From Roseovarius sp. (GTDB lineage: Bacteria; Pseudomonadota; Alphaproteobacteria; Rhodobacterales; Rhodobacteraceae), in assembly GCA_021767845.1 (NCBI GenBank), contig JAASSQ010000051.1:1-14147 (forward strand): DNA of 14,147 bases. The letters are read 5' to 3'. Below are positions 1 to 6,649 of this stretch, one piece after another (positions within the stretch are counted from its first letter, which is position 1; every line of letters begins with the position of its first letter). A program made the translations under genes and the position numbers. The notes under the pieces are model-generated. The model saw only the letters and a program-made list of their open reading frames with translations. It was not told the origin of the DNA and made no database searches.

Positions 1-1
1 C

Positions 2-256
2 ACCGACCTTTTGGTGCGCCTGTTCCATGAGGAAACGCCACGGGTGTTCGACCTGCAGCCGGTTCAGTTCGGCTGCACCTGCTCCGAGGATCGTGTGCGC
101 AACAGCCTGTCGATCTATTCGGCCAAGGATATCGAGAAGATGACCACCGCAGAAGGCATCGTGACCGCGGATTGCCAGTTCTGCGGAGCGCATTACCGTC
201 TTGATCCCGCGACACTGGGCTTTGACGCGGAGAAACCCCAGGGCGACAATGGATGA
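2..256 (+). CDS. hslO: 33 kDa redox-regulated chaperonin Hsp33, C-terminal part only
   Basis: The gene is cut by the left edge of the window; the open frame starts at base 2, so only the last 84 codons are seen. Hsp33 is a cytosolic holdase chaperone that is switched on by oxidation. The switch is a C-terminal zinc site made of a CxC and a CxxC pair, and both are visible here: Cys-Thr-Cys in 'FGCTCSEDRV' and Cys-Gln-Phe-Cys in 'ADCQFCGAHY'. The surrounding 'EGIVTADCQFCGAHYRLD' reads like the family's conserved tail, so the redox switch is probably intact. The stop codon overlaps the start of the Nudix gene by 8 bases, which points to co-transcription with the nudix-cca-methyltransferase group. 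The chaperone domain lies outside the window, so its integrity cannot be judged. Confidence 0.93.
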   Translation, partial: TDLLVRLFHEETPRVFDLQPVQFGCTCSEDRVRNSLSIYSAKDIEKMTTAEGIVTADCQFCGAHYRLDPATLGFDAEKPQGDNG

Positions 257-848
257 TCCGCTTCAGCCTGTTCTGGCGGCGCTCATGGCCGCAAGGGTCG
301 CGTCTTCGGATTATGATCTGAACCCCGACACCGTTCTGCCCGAAGACCGTCGGTTGCGGCCGGCCGGGGTGCTGGTGCCGATCCTGTGCACCGGTCCCGA
401 GGCCCGGCTATACCTGACCAAGCGGTCCTCGGCCCTCAAGCACCACCCGGGCCAGATCGCCTTTCCCGGTGGCAAGCAGGATGACGGCGATGCCGACATC
501 ACCGCCGCCGCCCTGCGCGAAGCCGAAGAGGAAATCGGCCTGGACCGCGGCAATGTGGAAGTGCTGGGTCTTCTGCCGACCCACGAAACCGTGACCGGGT
601 TCGATGTTACGCCTGTTGTGGCCCGGATCCGTGCGCCCTTCGATCCGATCCCCGAACGCGGCGAAGTGGACGAAGTGTTCGATGTGCCATTGTCGCATGT
701 CCTGACCTCTTCGCGCTACAGCGTACAGGCGCGGCGGTGGCGCGGGAGCTGGCGAAAATACTATACCGTTCCGTTCGGGCCATATTACATCTGGGGTGCG
801 ACGGCGCGTATCCTGCGCGCGATGGCCGATGCATCGGAGACGGCATGA
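249..848 (+). CDS. Nudix hydrolase, CoA pyrophosphatase (NudL/YeaB) type
   Basis: This is a 199-residue Nudix enzyme of the coenzyme A pyrophosphatase subgroup, which cleaves CoA or its oxidised forms to phosphopantetheine and adenosine 3',5'-bisphosphate. Two signatures support the call. The NuCoA motif lies at about residues 55-79 ('LTKRSSALKHHPGQIAFPGG' followed by KQD), directly followed by the Nudix box with REAEEEIGL at residues 90-98. The first Glu of the textbook GX5E part is not conserved, as is common in this subgroup. The ATG at 249 is chosen because the homologous protein begins there, AGGG lies at 240-243, and it gives an 8-base overlap with hslO; an upstream in-frame ATG at 201 would overlap far more. 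The stop overlaps the cca start by 4 bases. Substrate specificity is inferred from the motif only. Confidence 0.92.
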   Translation: MDDPLQPVLAALMAARVASSDYDLNPDTVLPEDRRLRPAGVLVPILCTGPEARLYLTKRSSALKHHPGQIAFPGGKQDDGDADITAAALREAEEEIGLDRGNVEVLGLLPTHETVTGFDVTPVVARIRAPFDPIPERGEVDEVFDVPLSHVLTSSRYSVQARRWRGSWRKYYTVPFGPYYIWGATARILRAMADASETA

Positions 849-2005
849 AAGTCCGTGGTGACTGGATAGAAAGGGCCGCCACGCAGCACGTGTGCCAGGT
901 TCTGCAAGACGCGGGGTATCAGGCGCTTTTCGTGGGTGGCTGTGTGCGCAACGCACTTCTGGACGAACCCGTCAGCGATATCGACATTGCCACGGATGCC
1001 CACCCTGAAATTGTCATGCAGATCGCGGACGCCGCCGGGTTGAAGGCCGTGCCCACCGGGATCGACCACGGCACGATCACCGTGGTTGCGGATCACATCC
1101 CACATGAGGTCACGACCTTCCGCGAAGATGTGGAAACTTACGGTCGCCATGCCATCGTCGCCTATTCCGACGATGTAGGCCACGATGCAAGGCGCCGCGA
1201 TTTCACGATGAACGCGCTTTATGCCCGGGCTGATGGAGAGGTGATCGACCCCTTGGGCGGGTTGCCGGATCTGCACGCCCGCCGCGTTCGGTTCATCGAC
1301 GATCCGGCCCAAAGGATTCGCGAAGATTATCTGAGAATCCTGCGGTTTTTCCGCTTTCATGCCTGGTATGGCGATCCCGTTGGGGGCCTCGACCCGGATG
1401 GGCTTGATGCCGTAGCCCGGCACACGGATGGGTTGGCCGGGTTGTCGCGCGAACGGATCGGGGCGGAAATCACCAAGCTTCTGCGCGCGCCCGATCCCGC
1501 ACCGTCGGTCGCCGCGATGCGCAGCACAGGGGTCTTGTCGGCGGTCCTGCCATCGGCCGATGACCGTGGCCTTGCCCCCTTGGTGCATCTCGAGTCCGAC
1601 GCGGGGTTGGTTCCTGATGCGATGCGCCGCCTTGCCGTTCTGGGGGGTGACGATCTTGGCGAACGTCTCCGGCTCAGCAAGGCGCAAAGCCGGAAGCTTG
1701 AATTGCTGCAGCGTGAGGTTTCATCCACCAGATCGGCCCGCGAACTGGGTTACCGGCACGGCGCGGAAGCGGCGGCCGATATCATTGTGCTGCGCTGCGC
1801 CCTTCTGGAAACCGCTTTTGATCCCGAGGCGGTTGGGCTTGCCCGCGAAGCCGCCCAAGCCGTGTTCCCAGTTCAGGCAAGGGATCTGATGCCCGCCTAT
1901 CAAGGCCCGGCGCTCGGGCAATGCCTTGCCGAGCTTGAACAGCGATGGATCGACTCGCGCTTCACCCTCACCCGCGATGACCTGTTGAAGGGTCTGGACC
2001 CATGA
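845..2005 (+). CDS. cca: CCA tRNA nucleotidyltransferase
   Basis: A 386-residue class II nucleotidyltransferase that adds or repairs the 3' CCA end of tRNAs. The head domain shows the GGxVR-like loop 'FVGGCVRNALL' at about residues 29-39, followed by metal-binding Asp45 and Asp47 in 'SDIDIATDA'. The conserved 'RRRDFTMNALY' lies at residues 116-126, and 'REDYLRILRFFRFHAWYG' at about 159-176 is the typical neck/RNA-binding start. No HD phosphohydrolase motif is obvious, unlike the longer gamma-proteobacterial enzymes. Related poly(A) polymerases share the fold, but length and motifs favour CCA addition. The ATG at 845 is preceded by GGAG at 836-839 and overlaps the Nudix stop by 4 bases. The gene's own TGA lies inside the start of the next gene, so the three are probably translationally coupled. 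Confidence 0.93.
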   Translation: MKVRGDWIERAATQHVCQVLQDAGYQALFVGGCVRNALLDEPVSDIDIATDAHPEIVMQIADAAGLKAVPTGIDHGTITVVADHIPHEVTTFREDVETYGRHAIVAYSDDVGHDARRRDFTMNALYARADGEVIDPLGGLPDLHARRVRFIDDPAQRIREDYLRILRFFRFHAWYGDPVGGLDPDGLDAVARHTDGLAGLSRERIGAEITKLLRAPDPAPSVAAMRSTGVLSAVLPSADDRGLAPLVHLESDAGLVPDAMRRLAVLGGDDLGERLRLSKAQSRKLELLQREVSSTRSARELGYRHGAEAAADIIVLRCALLETAFDPEAVGLAREAAQAVFPVQARDLMPAYQGPALGQCLAELEQRWIDSRFTLTRDDLLKGLDP

Positions 2006-3237
2006 CCGATGTAACGCGACTGCGCATAGATCGCGTTGGCCTGCAGGGCGACGGGGTTGCCGAAGGCCCCATCTTTGCGCCGCTTGCATTGCCCGGCGAG
2101 GTGGTCAAAGGTCGTGTCGAGGGCAAGCACCTGCGCGACATGCGTGTTGTTGAGCCTTCGTCGGATCGGGTCGCCCCGCCTTGCCGGCATTTCAAGTCCT
2201 GCGGCGGCTGCCAGTTGCAACATGCGTCGGATGCGTTCGTGGCGCGTTGGAAACAACAGGTCGTGGAAAGGGCACTTGCCGCCAACGGGCTGGAAGCCGC
2301 GCTCCTGCCGATTTCGGTGTCGCCGCCCCGGTCGCGCCGCCGCGCGACTTTCGCGGCGCGGCGCACCAAGAAAGGGGCGATGGCCGGGTTTCACGCGCGC
2401 GCCTCGGACGTGATCGTGGACATCCCCGATTGCACCCTGCTGGAGCCCGAGCTTCTGGCGGCGATCCCGATGGCCGAAGAGCTTGCGACGCTCGGCGCGA
2501 GCCGCAAGACCAACCTTGCAGTCAGCGTGACGGTGTCGTTGAGCGGGCTGGATGTTTCGGTCAGCGGCGGCAAACCGCTGGACGGGCCGATGCGGCAGGA
2601 GCTGGCCACGCTGGCACAGAGGCACGATCTGGCACGCCTTTGCTGGGAGGATGAGGTGATCGTCACCCGGCGCCCGCCCGATCAACAGTTCGACGGCATT
2701 CCGGTGGTGCCGCCGCCCGGTGCATTCCTGCAGGCGACGGCCGATGGTGAGGCGGCTTTGCGGCAGGATGTTCAGCAGATTGTCGAAGGCGCCGGACAGA
2801 TCGCCGATCTTTTCGCGGGGTGCGGTACGTTTGCCCTGCCCCTTGCACGGGCCGCCGCGGTTCACGCGGTCGAAGGCGACACGGCGATGGTTGCGGCGTT
2901 GGAGAACGGCTGGCGCAAGGCACAAGGGTTGAAGCCGGTCAGCTGCGATGCCCGAGACTTGTTCCGCCGTCCGCTGATGCCGGATGAGCTGGGGAGATTC
3001 GACGCGGTGGTGATTGACCCGCCGCGCGCCGGAGCGGCGGCGCAGATCGCCGAGATCGCGGGGTCTTCGGTGCCGGTTGTCGCCTATGTCTCTTGTAGCC
3101 CGGCCAGTTTCGCGCGCGATGCCCGCGTGTTGGTGGATCACGGCTTTTCGCTGGACAGGGTTCGCGTGGTCGATCAGTTCCGGTGGTCTGCCCATATCGA
3201 GCTGGTGGCGGGCTTCACCCGCAGCCGTTCCGCTTGA
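2002..3237 (+). CDS. class I SAM-dependent RNA 5-methyluridine methyltransferase (TrmA/RumA family)
   Basis: A 411-residue RNA methyltransferase that should place a 5-methyl group on a uridine in rRNA or tRNA. It starts with a TRAM-like beta-barrel (about residues 5-50). A 4Fe-4S cysteine set follows: Cys61, Cys67, Cys70 in 'CRHFKSCGGCQLQH', and Cys144. The SAM-binding motif is 'DLFAGCGTF' at 269-277, motif IV is 'DPPRAG' at 339-344, and the catalytic cysteine is Cys365 in 'VSCSPASF'. Glu399 in 'AHIELV' fits the general base. The cluster ligands suggest the RlmD/RlmCD branch acting on 23S rRNA, but target choice cannot be read from sequence. The start overlaps the cca stop as ATGA, making it the last gene of the operon. 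No terminator hairpin with a T-run is visible after it. Confidence 0.92.
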   Translation: MTDVTRLRIDRVGLQGDGVAEGPIFAPLALPGEVVKGRVEGKHLRDMRVVEPSSDRVAPPCRHFKSCGGCQLQHASDAFVARWKQQVVERALAANGLEAALLPISVSPPRSRRRATFAARRTKKGAMAGFHARASDVIVDIPDCTLLEPELLAAIPMAEELATLGASRKTNLAVSVTVSLSGLDVSVSGGKPLDGPMRQELATLAQRHDLARLCWEDEVIVTRRPPDQQFDGIPVVPPPGAFLQATADGEAALRQDVQQIVEGAGQIADLFAGCGTFALPLARAAAVHAVEGDTAMVAALENGWRKAQGLKPVSCDARDLFRRPLMPDELGRFDAVVIDPPRAGAAAQIAEIAGSSVPVVAYVSCSPASFARDARVLVDHGFSLDRVRVVDQFRWSAHIELVAGFTRSRSA

Positions 3238-3309
3238 CCAAATGGCCTCTAGGAAACGCGGCGGCCTGCGGTAAGATGTGATCAAAGCAGGCTTGAGCAG
3301 GTAAAAGAA

Positions 3310-3807
3310 ATGCAGGTTTTACGGATTCTGGCAGGCGTCGTTCTGCTGGCGGCCATCGCCGGCTGCGGAGATTCGAAATTCAGAACGTATTACGGCCCCG
3401 AAGTGACCCGCGTGATCGTCAACAAGAGCGAGCGCGAGATGTTTCTTCTCCATCACGGGACCGTTCTGAAATCGTATGATATCGACCTCGGCTTCGCGCC
3501 GGAGGGGCACAAACAATTCGAAGGCGACGGTAAAACGCCCGAGGGCGACTACATCATCGACCGCCGCAATCCCGACAGCTCCTACCACCTGTCGATCGGC
3601 ATCTCGTATCCGAACGAAATGGACGTGGCCCGCGCCGCTGCCGCGGGGTTGAGCCCAGGGGGTGACATCTTCATTCACGGCGCGCCGCGAAAGCTGTTTG
3701 GCACCGGAGCCGACTGGACAGCCGGGTGCATCGCCGTTTCGGACCGTGAAATGGAAGAAATCTACGCGATGGTCAAAGACGGAACGCCGATCTCGATCTA
3801 TCCGTGA
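3310..3807 (+). CDS. YafK-like murein L,D-transpeptidase, lipoprotein
   Basis: A 165-residue exported protein of the YkuD (L,D-transpeptidase) fold. It begins with a lipoprotein signal: a hydrophobic stretch at residues 5-18 ending in the lipobox Ile-Ala-Gly-Cys19. The catalytic signature is His123-Gly124 ('DIFIHGAP') followed by Thr138-Ala-Gly-Cys140 ('DWTAGCIAVSD'), with Cys140 the predicted nucleophile. The upstream text 'EGHKQFEGDGKTPEGDYIID' is typical of the YafK subgroup. Family members form or cut meso-DAP crosslinks or lipoprotein links on peptidoglycan in the periplasm; which of these happens here is unknown. The ATG is preceded only by a weak Shine-Dalgarno (AGG at 3299-3301). It starts 72 bases after the methyltransferase gene and faces the CAP gene end-to-end with a 25-base gap. 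Confidence 0.9.
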   Translation: MQVLRILAGVVLLAAIAGCGDSKFRTYYGPEVTRVIVNKSEREMFLLHHGTVLKSYDIDLGFAPEGHKQFEGDGKTPEGDYIIDRRNPDSSYHLSIGISYPNEMDVARAAAAGLSPGGDIFIHGAPRKLFGTGADWTAGCIAVSDREMEEIYAMVKDGTPISIYP

Positions 3808-3832
3808 GGTATGGGATGTCCGGGCGCGCCGG

Positions 3833-4351
3833 TTACTCGCCCATCACCAGCGTCCACCATATCTTGCCGTTGGGTTCCTGCAACCACGAGAAACCCATCT
3901 GGCGGGCCTTGGGCGACAGGATCACGTCGCGCGTGGCAGGCTCCTCCATCCAGGCGGCGAGGGTTTCAAGCTCGGTTTCGTAGGTTTCCGAGATGTTTTC
4001 GCCAACCAGTTCGCCTTCGTAGCCAACCCGGCGCACCCTGTCGATCGGCGACGAGCCGTCAGAGCCGAAATGCCAAGGCCGGTTCTGGATTGACATATCG
4101 CGGGAATGGGTGGCTGCCGCGGCGTTCAGCTTTGCGTTCAACTGAACCGGCGGGCGCCCGGCGGCCTCGCGCAGGGAGTTCACCGAATCCAGCATCCGGT
4201 ACTGGATCTTCGCGGTCTCGGTTGCGCGTATCCGGTAAACCTTTGGCAGAGGCTTGCCGTCCGGGCCAAGCTGCGGTTCGGGCGGGGGCGTGGCGCAGGC
4301 GGACAATGCCAGCATGGCCGAAAAAAGCAGTCCCAGAACACGCATCATCAT
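3833..4351 (-). CDS. CAP-domain (SCP/PR-1-like) lipoprotein
   Basis: A 172-residue secreted protein with a CAP domain. The N-terminus has a lipoprotein signal: a hydrophobic core at about residues 4-17 and the lipobox Leu-Ser-Ala-Cys19. After a Pro-rich linker, the CAP domain runs from about residue 50 to the end. It includes the helix 'MLDSVNSLREAAGRPPVQLN', His82 in 'AATHSRDM', His94 in 'WHFG', Glu118 in 'VGENIS' and the terminal strand 'IWWTLVMG'. These His and Glu residues match the conserved CAP cavity. The usual 'GHR' segment is replaced by 'EEPATRDVILSP', so the site differs somewhat from the standard. The role of bacterial CAP lipoproteins is mostly unknown. The start is three ATG codons in a row; the first follows GGGGGC. 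Position between two L,D-transpeptidase genes hints at an envelope role. Confidence 0.88.
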   Translation of the reverse strand: MMMRVLGLLFSAMLALSACATPPPEPQLGPDGKPLPKVYRIRATETAKIQYRMLDSVNSLREAAGRPPVQLNAKLNAAAATHSRDMSIQNRPWHFGSDGSSPIDRVRRVGYEGELVGENISETYETELETLAAWMEEPATRDVILSPKARQMGFSWLQEPNGKIWWTLVMGE

Positions 4352-4450
4352 TTCAGCCCCCGGCAGATCACGTTGGCTTCACCTCTAGCGTGGGTTCACC
4401 GGCGATTCAAATCGCATGTGCAGCGCTTTGCCCATGCATACCTGTTTGAA

Positions 4451-4479
4451 TTGCGACTGTCGCATTCGCGCCATATATA
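4451..4479 (+). promoter_or_regulatory. sigma70-like promoter of the Tat-exported L,D-transpeptidase
   Basis: TTGCGA at 4451-4456 is separated by 17 bases from TATATA at 4474-4479, 35 bases before the ATG at 4515. The G+C drops sharply here, with ten alternating T/A-rich bases around 4473-4481. A perfect inverted repeat, TGCGAC-T-GTCGCA (4452-4464), lies over the -35 box and could be an operator. The call rests on motif match and position only. Confidence 0.55.
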
Positions 4480-4514
4480 TATCAGAAGTGATACACAGAT
4501 GTCGGAGCCATTCC

Positions 4515-5117
4515 ATGTCGTCGAAATACACGCACAGTCTTAACCGCAGGGCGTTTCTGGCAGGAAGCGCCGCGATGGTTGGTGCGCCCGCTTTGGCGCA
4601 GGATGTCGATGGGGCCGGGACCGTCGAGATGGAAAAAGACATCACCGAGGCCGTGCGCCGGAACATTTCGAGTTTCCGCGCCTTGGATTGGCAGCCGTAT
4701 TTCAGCAACCTGAAGAACGGCGCGATCTTGGTGGATATTTCGTCCCGCGCCTTGCATTACTGGTCCGAGGACGGGCAAACCTACAAGCTCTACCCATCCA
4801 GCGTGCCGCTGTCCGAGGAACTGACGCGCCGCGGCCGGACCCGCGTGGTGCGCAAGGTCGAAGGGCCCAGTTGGCGACCCACCCCGTCGATGCTGGAGCG
4901 GAACCCGGATTGGCCGCCCTATGTGCCGCCCGGCCCCGACAACCCGCTTGGCACTCATGCCCTATATCTCAGCTGGACCTATTACAGGATCCACGGAACT
5001 CACGATACGCGCAAGATTGGGCGCCGGTCCTCCAACGGCTGCATCGGTCTTTACAACGAGCATATCTCCGAGCTGTTCCAAATGGCGAAGGTCGGCACGC
5101 AAGTGTTGCTTATTTGA
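4515..5117 (+). CDS. Tat-exported L,D-transpeptidase (ErfK/YbiS/YkuD family)
   Basis: A 200-residue periplasmic YkuD-fold enzyme. The N-terminus 'LNRRAFLAGSAAMVGAPALA' is a good twin-arginine signal (Arg11-Arg12, Phe14-Leu15), with likely cleavage after Ala-Leu-Ala28, so it would be exported folded. The catalytic site is 'IHGTHD' (His160-Gly161-Thr162) and 'RRSSNGCIGLYN' with nucleophile Cys176, the canonical L,D-transpeptidase signature. The segment 'GPSWRPTPSM' at about 117-126 is common in ErfK/YbiS-type enzymes. These proteins make 3-3 crosslinks or tether proteins to peptidoglycan. The ATG at 4515 is chosen because GGAG lies at 4504-4507 and because the Tat signal starts just after it; earlier in-frame codons would lie upstream of the promoter. 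It diverges from the CAP gene and has its own promoter. Confidence 0.92.
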   Translation: MSSKYTHSLNRRAFLAGSAAMVGAPALAQDVDGAGTVEMEKDITEAVRRNISSFRALDWQPYFSNLKNGAILVDISSRALHYWSEDGQTYKLYPSSVPLSEELTRRGRTRVVRKVEGPSWRPTPSMLERNPDWPPYVPPGPDNPLGTHALYLSWTYYRIHGTHDTRKIGRRSSNGCIGLYNEHISELFQMAKVGTQVLLI

Positions 5118-5144
5118 CGACCCGGACGGGGATTTTGCTGTTAT

Positions 5145-5177
5145 TCGGCAATCTTACCTTTGCAAAAGCCGATTTTT
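5145..5177 (+). terminator. weak possible terminator after the L,D-transpeptidase gene
   Basis: TCGGC at 5145-5149 pairs with GCCGA at 5168-5172 and is followed by five T (5173-5177). The stem has only 5 base pairs and an 18-base loop, so it would be a poor terminator and read-through into the next gene is likely. It may equally be part of the downstream leader structure. Confidence 0.25.
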
Positions 5178-5187
5178 GCTGCTTAGA

Positions 5188-5241
5188 CCAAGACACGAGG
5201 TAAGTCTTGGGTGCTTGCTGCCGTTTGAACTGGCAGCAGGC
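5188..5241 (+). promoter_or_regulatory. two tandem stem-loops in the 5' leader of the small peptide gene
   Basis: Two inverted repeats stand side by side just before the 61-codon gene. The first is CCAAGAC (5188-5194) with GTCTTGG (5204-5210), a perfect 7-bp stem with a 9-base loop. The second is GCTTGCTGCC (5213-5222) with GGCAGCAGGC (5232-5241), a 10-bp stem with one G-U pair and again a 9-base loop, followed by TTTT (5242-5245). The Shine-Dalgarno GGAGG (5250-5254) lies 9 bases downstream and is left unpaired. The second hairpin plus T-run resembles a weak intrinsic terminator, so attenuation or mRNA stabilisation are both possible. A TTGACG (5114-5119) and TGTTAT (5139-5144) pair upstream is a poor promoter candidate because of its 19-base spacer. 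Confidence 0.5.
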
Positions 5242-5259
5242 TTTTATCTGGAGGATAGC

Positions 5260-5445
5260 ATGAAAAAACTCGTTCTCGCTGCTGCACTGACCGCTGCTGC
5301 ATCCACCGTTTCCGCGGGCACCATGGAAGAGCCGATGATGGAAGCGCCCGTTGTTGTCGAAGAAACGGCAGCAAGCTCGTCGGCCGCTGGCGTCATCGTG
5401 CCGCTGATCGTTCTGGCGATCATCGCCGTGGCTGCTGCAGACTAA
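5260..5445 (+). CDS. small exported or membrane peptide of unknown function, 61 aa
   Basis: I do not recognise a named family. The 61-residue product starts with 'MKKLVLAAALTAAASTVSAG', a clean Sec signal peptide with likely cleavage after Val-Ser-Ala19. A short acidic, Met- and Val-rich segment follows (about 21-37, including 'MEEPMMEAP'), then a Ser/Ala patch, then a hydrophobic stretch 'GVIVPLIVLAIIAVAAAD' at 44-61 that could span the membrane and ends at the last residue. The coding evidence is good: GGAGG at 5250-5254 sits 5 bases before the ATG, a structured leader lies upstream, and a strong intrinsic terminator follows 22 bases after the stop. It therefore looks like a monocistronic, possibly abundant transcript. 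The mature peptide would be only about 42 residues. The gene ends facing hemH. Confidence 0.8.
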   Translation: MKKLVLAAALTAAASTVSAGTMEEPMMEAPVVVEETAASSSAAGVIVPLIVLAIIAVAAAD

Positions 5446-5467
5446 GTCTGACGCGCACGCATTTACG

Positions 5468-5498
5468 AAAAAGGCAGTGGGTTTCCACTGCCTTTTTT
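5468..5498. terminator. strong bidirectional intrinsic terminator
   Basis: GGCAGTGG (5473-5480) pairs perfectly with CCACTGCC (5485-5492) across a GTTT loop. Five A precede the stem (5468-5472) and six T follow it (5493-5498), so it can stop transcription from both sides. It closes the small peptide gene on the plus strand and lies 30 bases beyond the end of hemH on the minus strand. Confidence 0.92.
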
Positions 5499-5527
5499 GA
5501 TTCCCGGGTTTTGGACTTGGCCGCGGG

Positions 5528-6589
5528 TCAGTCGATCCAGCCCTTCAGGTTGTCTTCCACGATCGATGACAGCGCCTTGATATGCGCGTCGTCGTCATTG
5601 AGACACGGGATATAGGTGAATTGCTCGCCCCCGGCCTCTTCGAAGCTTTCCTTGATCTCTTCGTTGATCTCCTCGAGCGTCTCGATGCAATCGGCCGAGA
5701 AGGCCGGCGCGGCAACCGCGATCTTCTTCTTGCCCTGTTTGGCAAGATCCGCGACGTGATCCACCGTATACGGCTTGAGCCATTCCTCGGGGCCGAACAC
5801 GGACTGGAACGTCGTGGTGATCTCGGTGTCATCCCAGCCAAGCCGCTCTTTTACCAGGCGCGTGGTTTTCTGGCACTGGCAGTGATAGGGATCGCCCTGC
5901 ATCAGATAGCGTTTCGGCATCCCGTGATAGGACATCACCAGGATGTCGGGCCGATCCTCGATCTTGGCGTATTCCCGCTCGATTGATTGCGCAAGCGCCT
6001 CGATATAAAGTGGATTTTCGAAATATGGCTCCACGACCCGCGCGGTCGGCTGCCACGGCTCTTCCATCAGTGCCCGAAAGAACTGGTCGTTGGCGGTGGC
6101 CGACGTGGCGCCGGCGTAATGAGGGTAAAGCGGAAAGAACAGGATCCGCGTACAGCCCGCCTTGACCATTTCCTGCACCTTGGATTTGGTCGAAGGATTG
6201 CCATAGCGCATGCAGAAATCAACCACGACCTGGTCGCCATACCGCCTGTGAAGCGCCTCGGACATCTTCGCGGTCTGGTCCCGCGTGATCGTCATCAGGG
6301 GGCTTTCGCCCTTTTCCTCGTTCCAGATGGATTTATACGCCTCGCCGCTGGTGAAGGGGCGTTTCGTCAGGATGATCAGCTGCAAAAGCGGCTGCCATTT
6401 CCACGGGCTGTAGTCGATAACACGGCGATCCGAGAGAAACTCGTTCAGATACCGGCGCATCGGCCAATAGGTGTAGTGATCGGGCGTCCCGAGATTGGCC
6501 AGCAGAATGCCGGTCTTGTATTTCGGAATGGCCGGGTGGTCAGCCGGGGCATGGTCCGGTCGTGTCGCGGTGGTGCTGGCGTCAAGCAT
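5528..6589 (-). CDS. hemH: ferrochelatase (protoheme ferro-lyase)
   Basis: A 353-residue ferrochelatase, which inserts Fe2+ into protoporphyrin IX in the last step of protoheme synthesis. Matching segments are 'ILLANLGTPD' (28-37), 'FPLYPHYAGATSA' (152-164), 'MSYHGMPKRY' with catalytic His222, and 'FSADCIETLEEI' (297-308), which holds the conserved acidic metal-path residues. Length fits the family. Six cysteines are present, including Cys237 and Cys239 in 'DPYHCQCQ'. Some bacterial ferrochelatases, among them that of Caulobacter, carry a 2Fe-2S cluster, and these cysteines could serve that here, but the ligands cannot be assigned by eye. The start is the only reasonable ATG, with a weak purine-rich GAGAGA upstream. 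It lies 56 bases after the NDUFAF5-like gene on the same strand and ends at a shared bidirectional terminator. Confidence 0.96.
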   Translation of the reverse strand: MLDASTTATRPDHAPADHPAIPKYKTGILLANLGTPDHYTYWPMRRYLNEFLSDRRVIDYSPWKWQPLLQLIILTKRPFTSGEAYKSIWNEEKGESPLMTITRDQTAKMSEALHRRYGDQVVVDFCMRYGNPSTKSKVQEMVKAGCTRILFFPLYPHYAGATSATANDQFFRALMEEPWQPTARVVEPYFENPLYIEALAQSIEREYAKIEDRPDILVMSYHGMPKRYLMQGDPYHCQCQKTTRLVKERLGWDDTEITTTFQSVFGPEEWLKPYTVDHVADLAKQGKKKIAVAAPAFSADCIETLEEINEEIKESFEEAGGEQFTYIPCLNDDDAHIKALSSIVEDNLKGWID

Positions 6590-6621
6590 AGTCCGGTCTC
6601 TCGTTGTCGCGGGTCAGGCGT

Positions 6622-6649
6622 GAAATAAAGGCTTACATACTATCGTCAA
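6622..6649 (-). promoter_or_regulatory. possible own promoter of hemH
   Basis: Reading the minus strand, TTGACG (6649-6644) overlaps the stop codon of the upstream methyltransferase gene. It is followed after 16 bases by TATTTC (6627-6622). The -35 is good and the -10 is weak. It would give hemH a leader of about 25 bases, independent of read-through. I see no clear Irr- or Fur-type palindrome here. Confidence 0.3.

Noticed and set aside
785..1687. 300-codon minus-strand frame opposite cca
   Set aside because: No recognisable domain and the plus-strand protein has all CCA-enzyme motifs; this is a frame shadow.
1900..3285. 461-codon open frame on the minus strand
   Set aside because: It lies opposite cca and the RNA methyltransferase, both clear by motif. 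Its product is Arg/His-rich without domains, as expected for an antisense frame in high-G+C DNA.
3264..3292. Inverted repeat GCCTGC/GCAGGC before the YafK-type gene
   Set aside because: Six base pairs with a 17-base loop, no T-run and no promoter boxes in register; likely chance in G+C-rich DNA.
3811..4449. 212-codon plus-strand frame opposite the CAP gene
   Set aside because: Composition is rich in Arg, Pro and Ser without domains, while the minus strand encodes a lipobox and a CAP domain.
4473..4482. Alternating TA tract as a simple repeat or origin-like element
   Set aside because: It is only about ten bases long and is explained by the -10 box of the transpeptidase promoter; no DnaA boxes are nearby.
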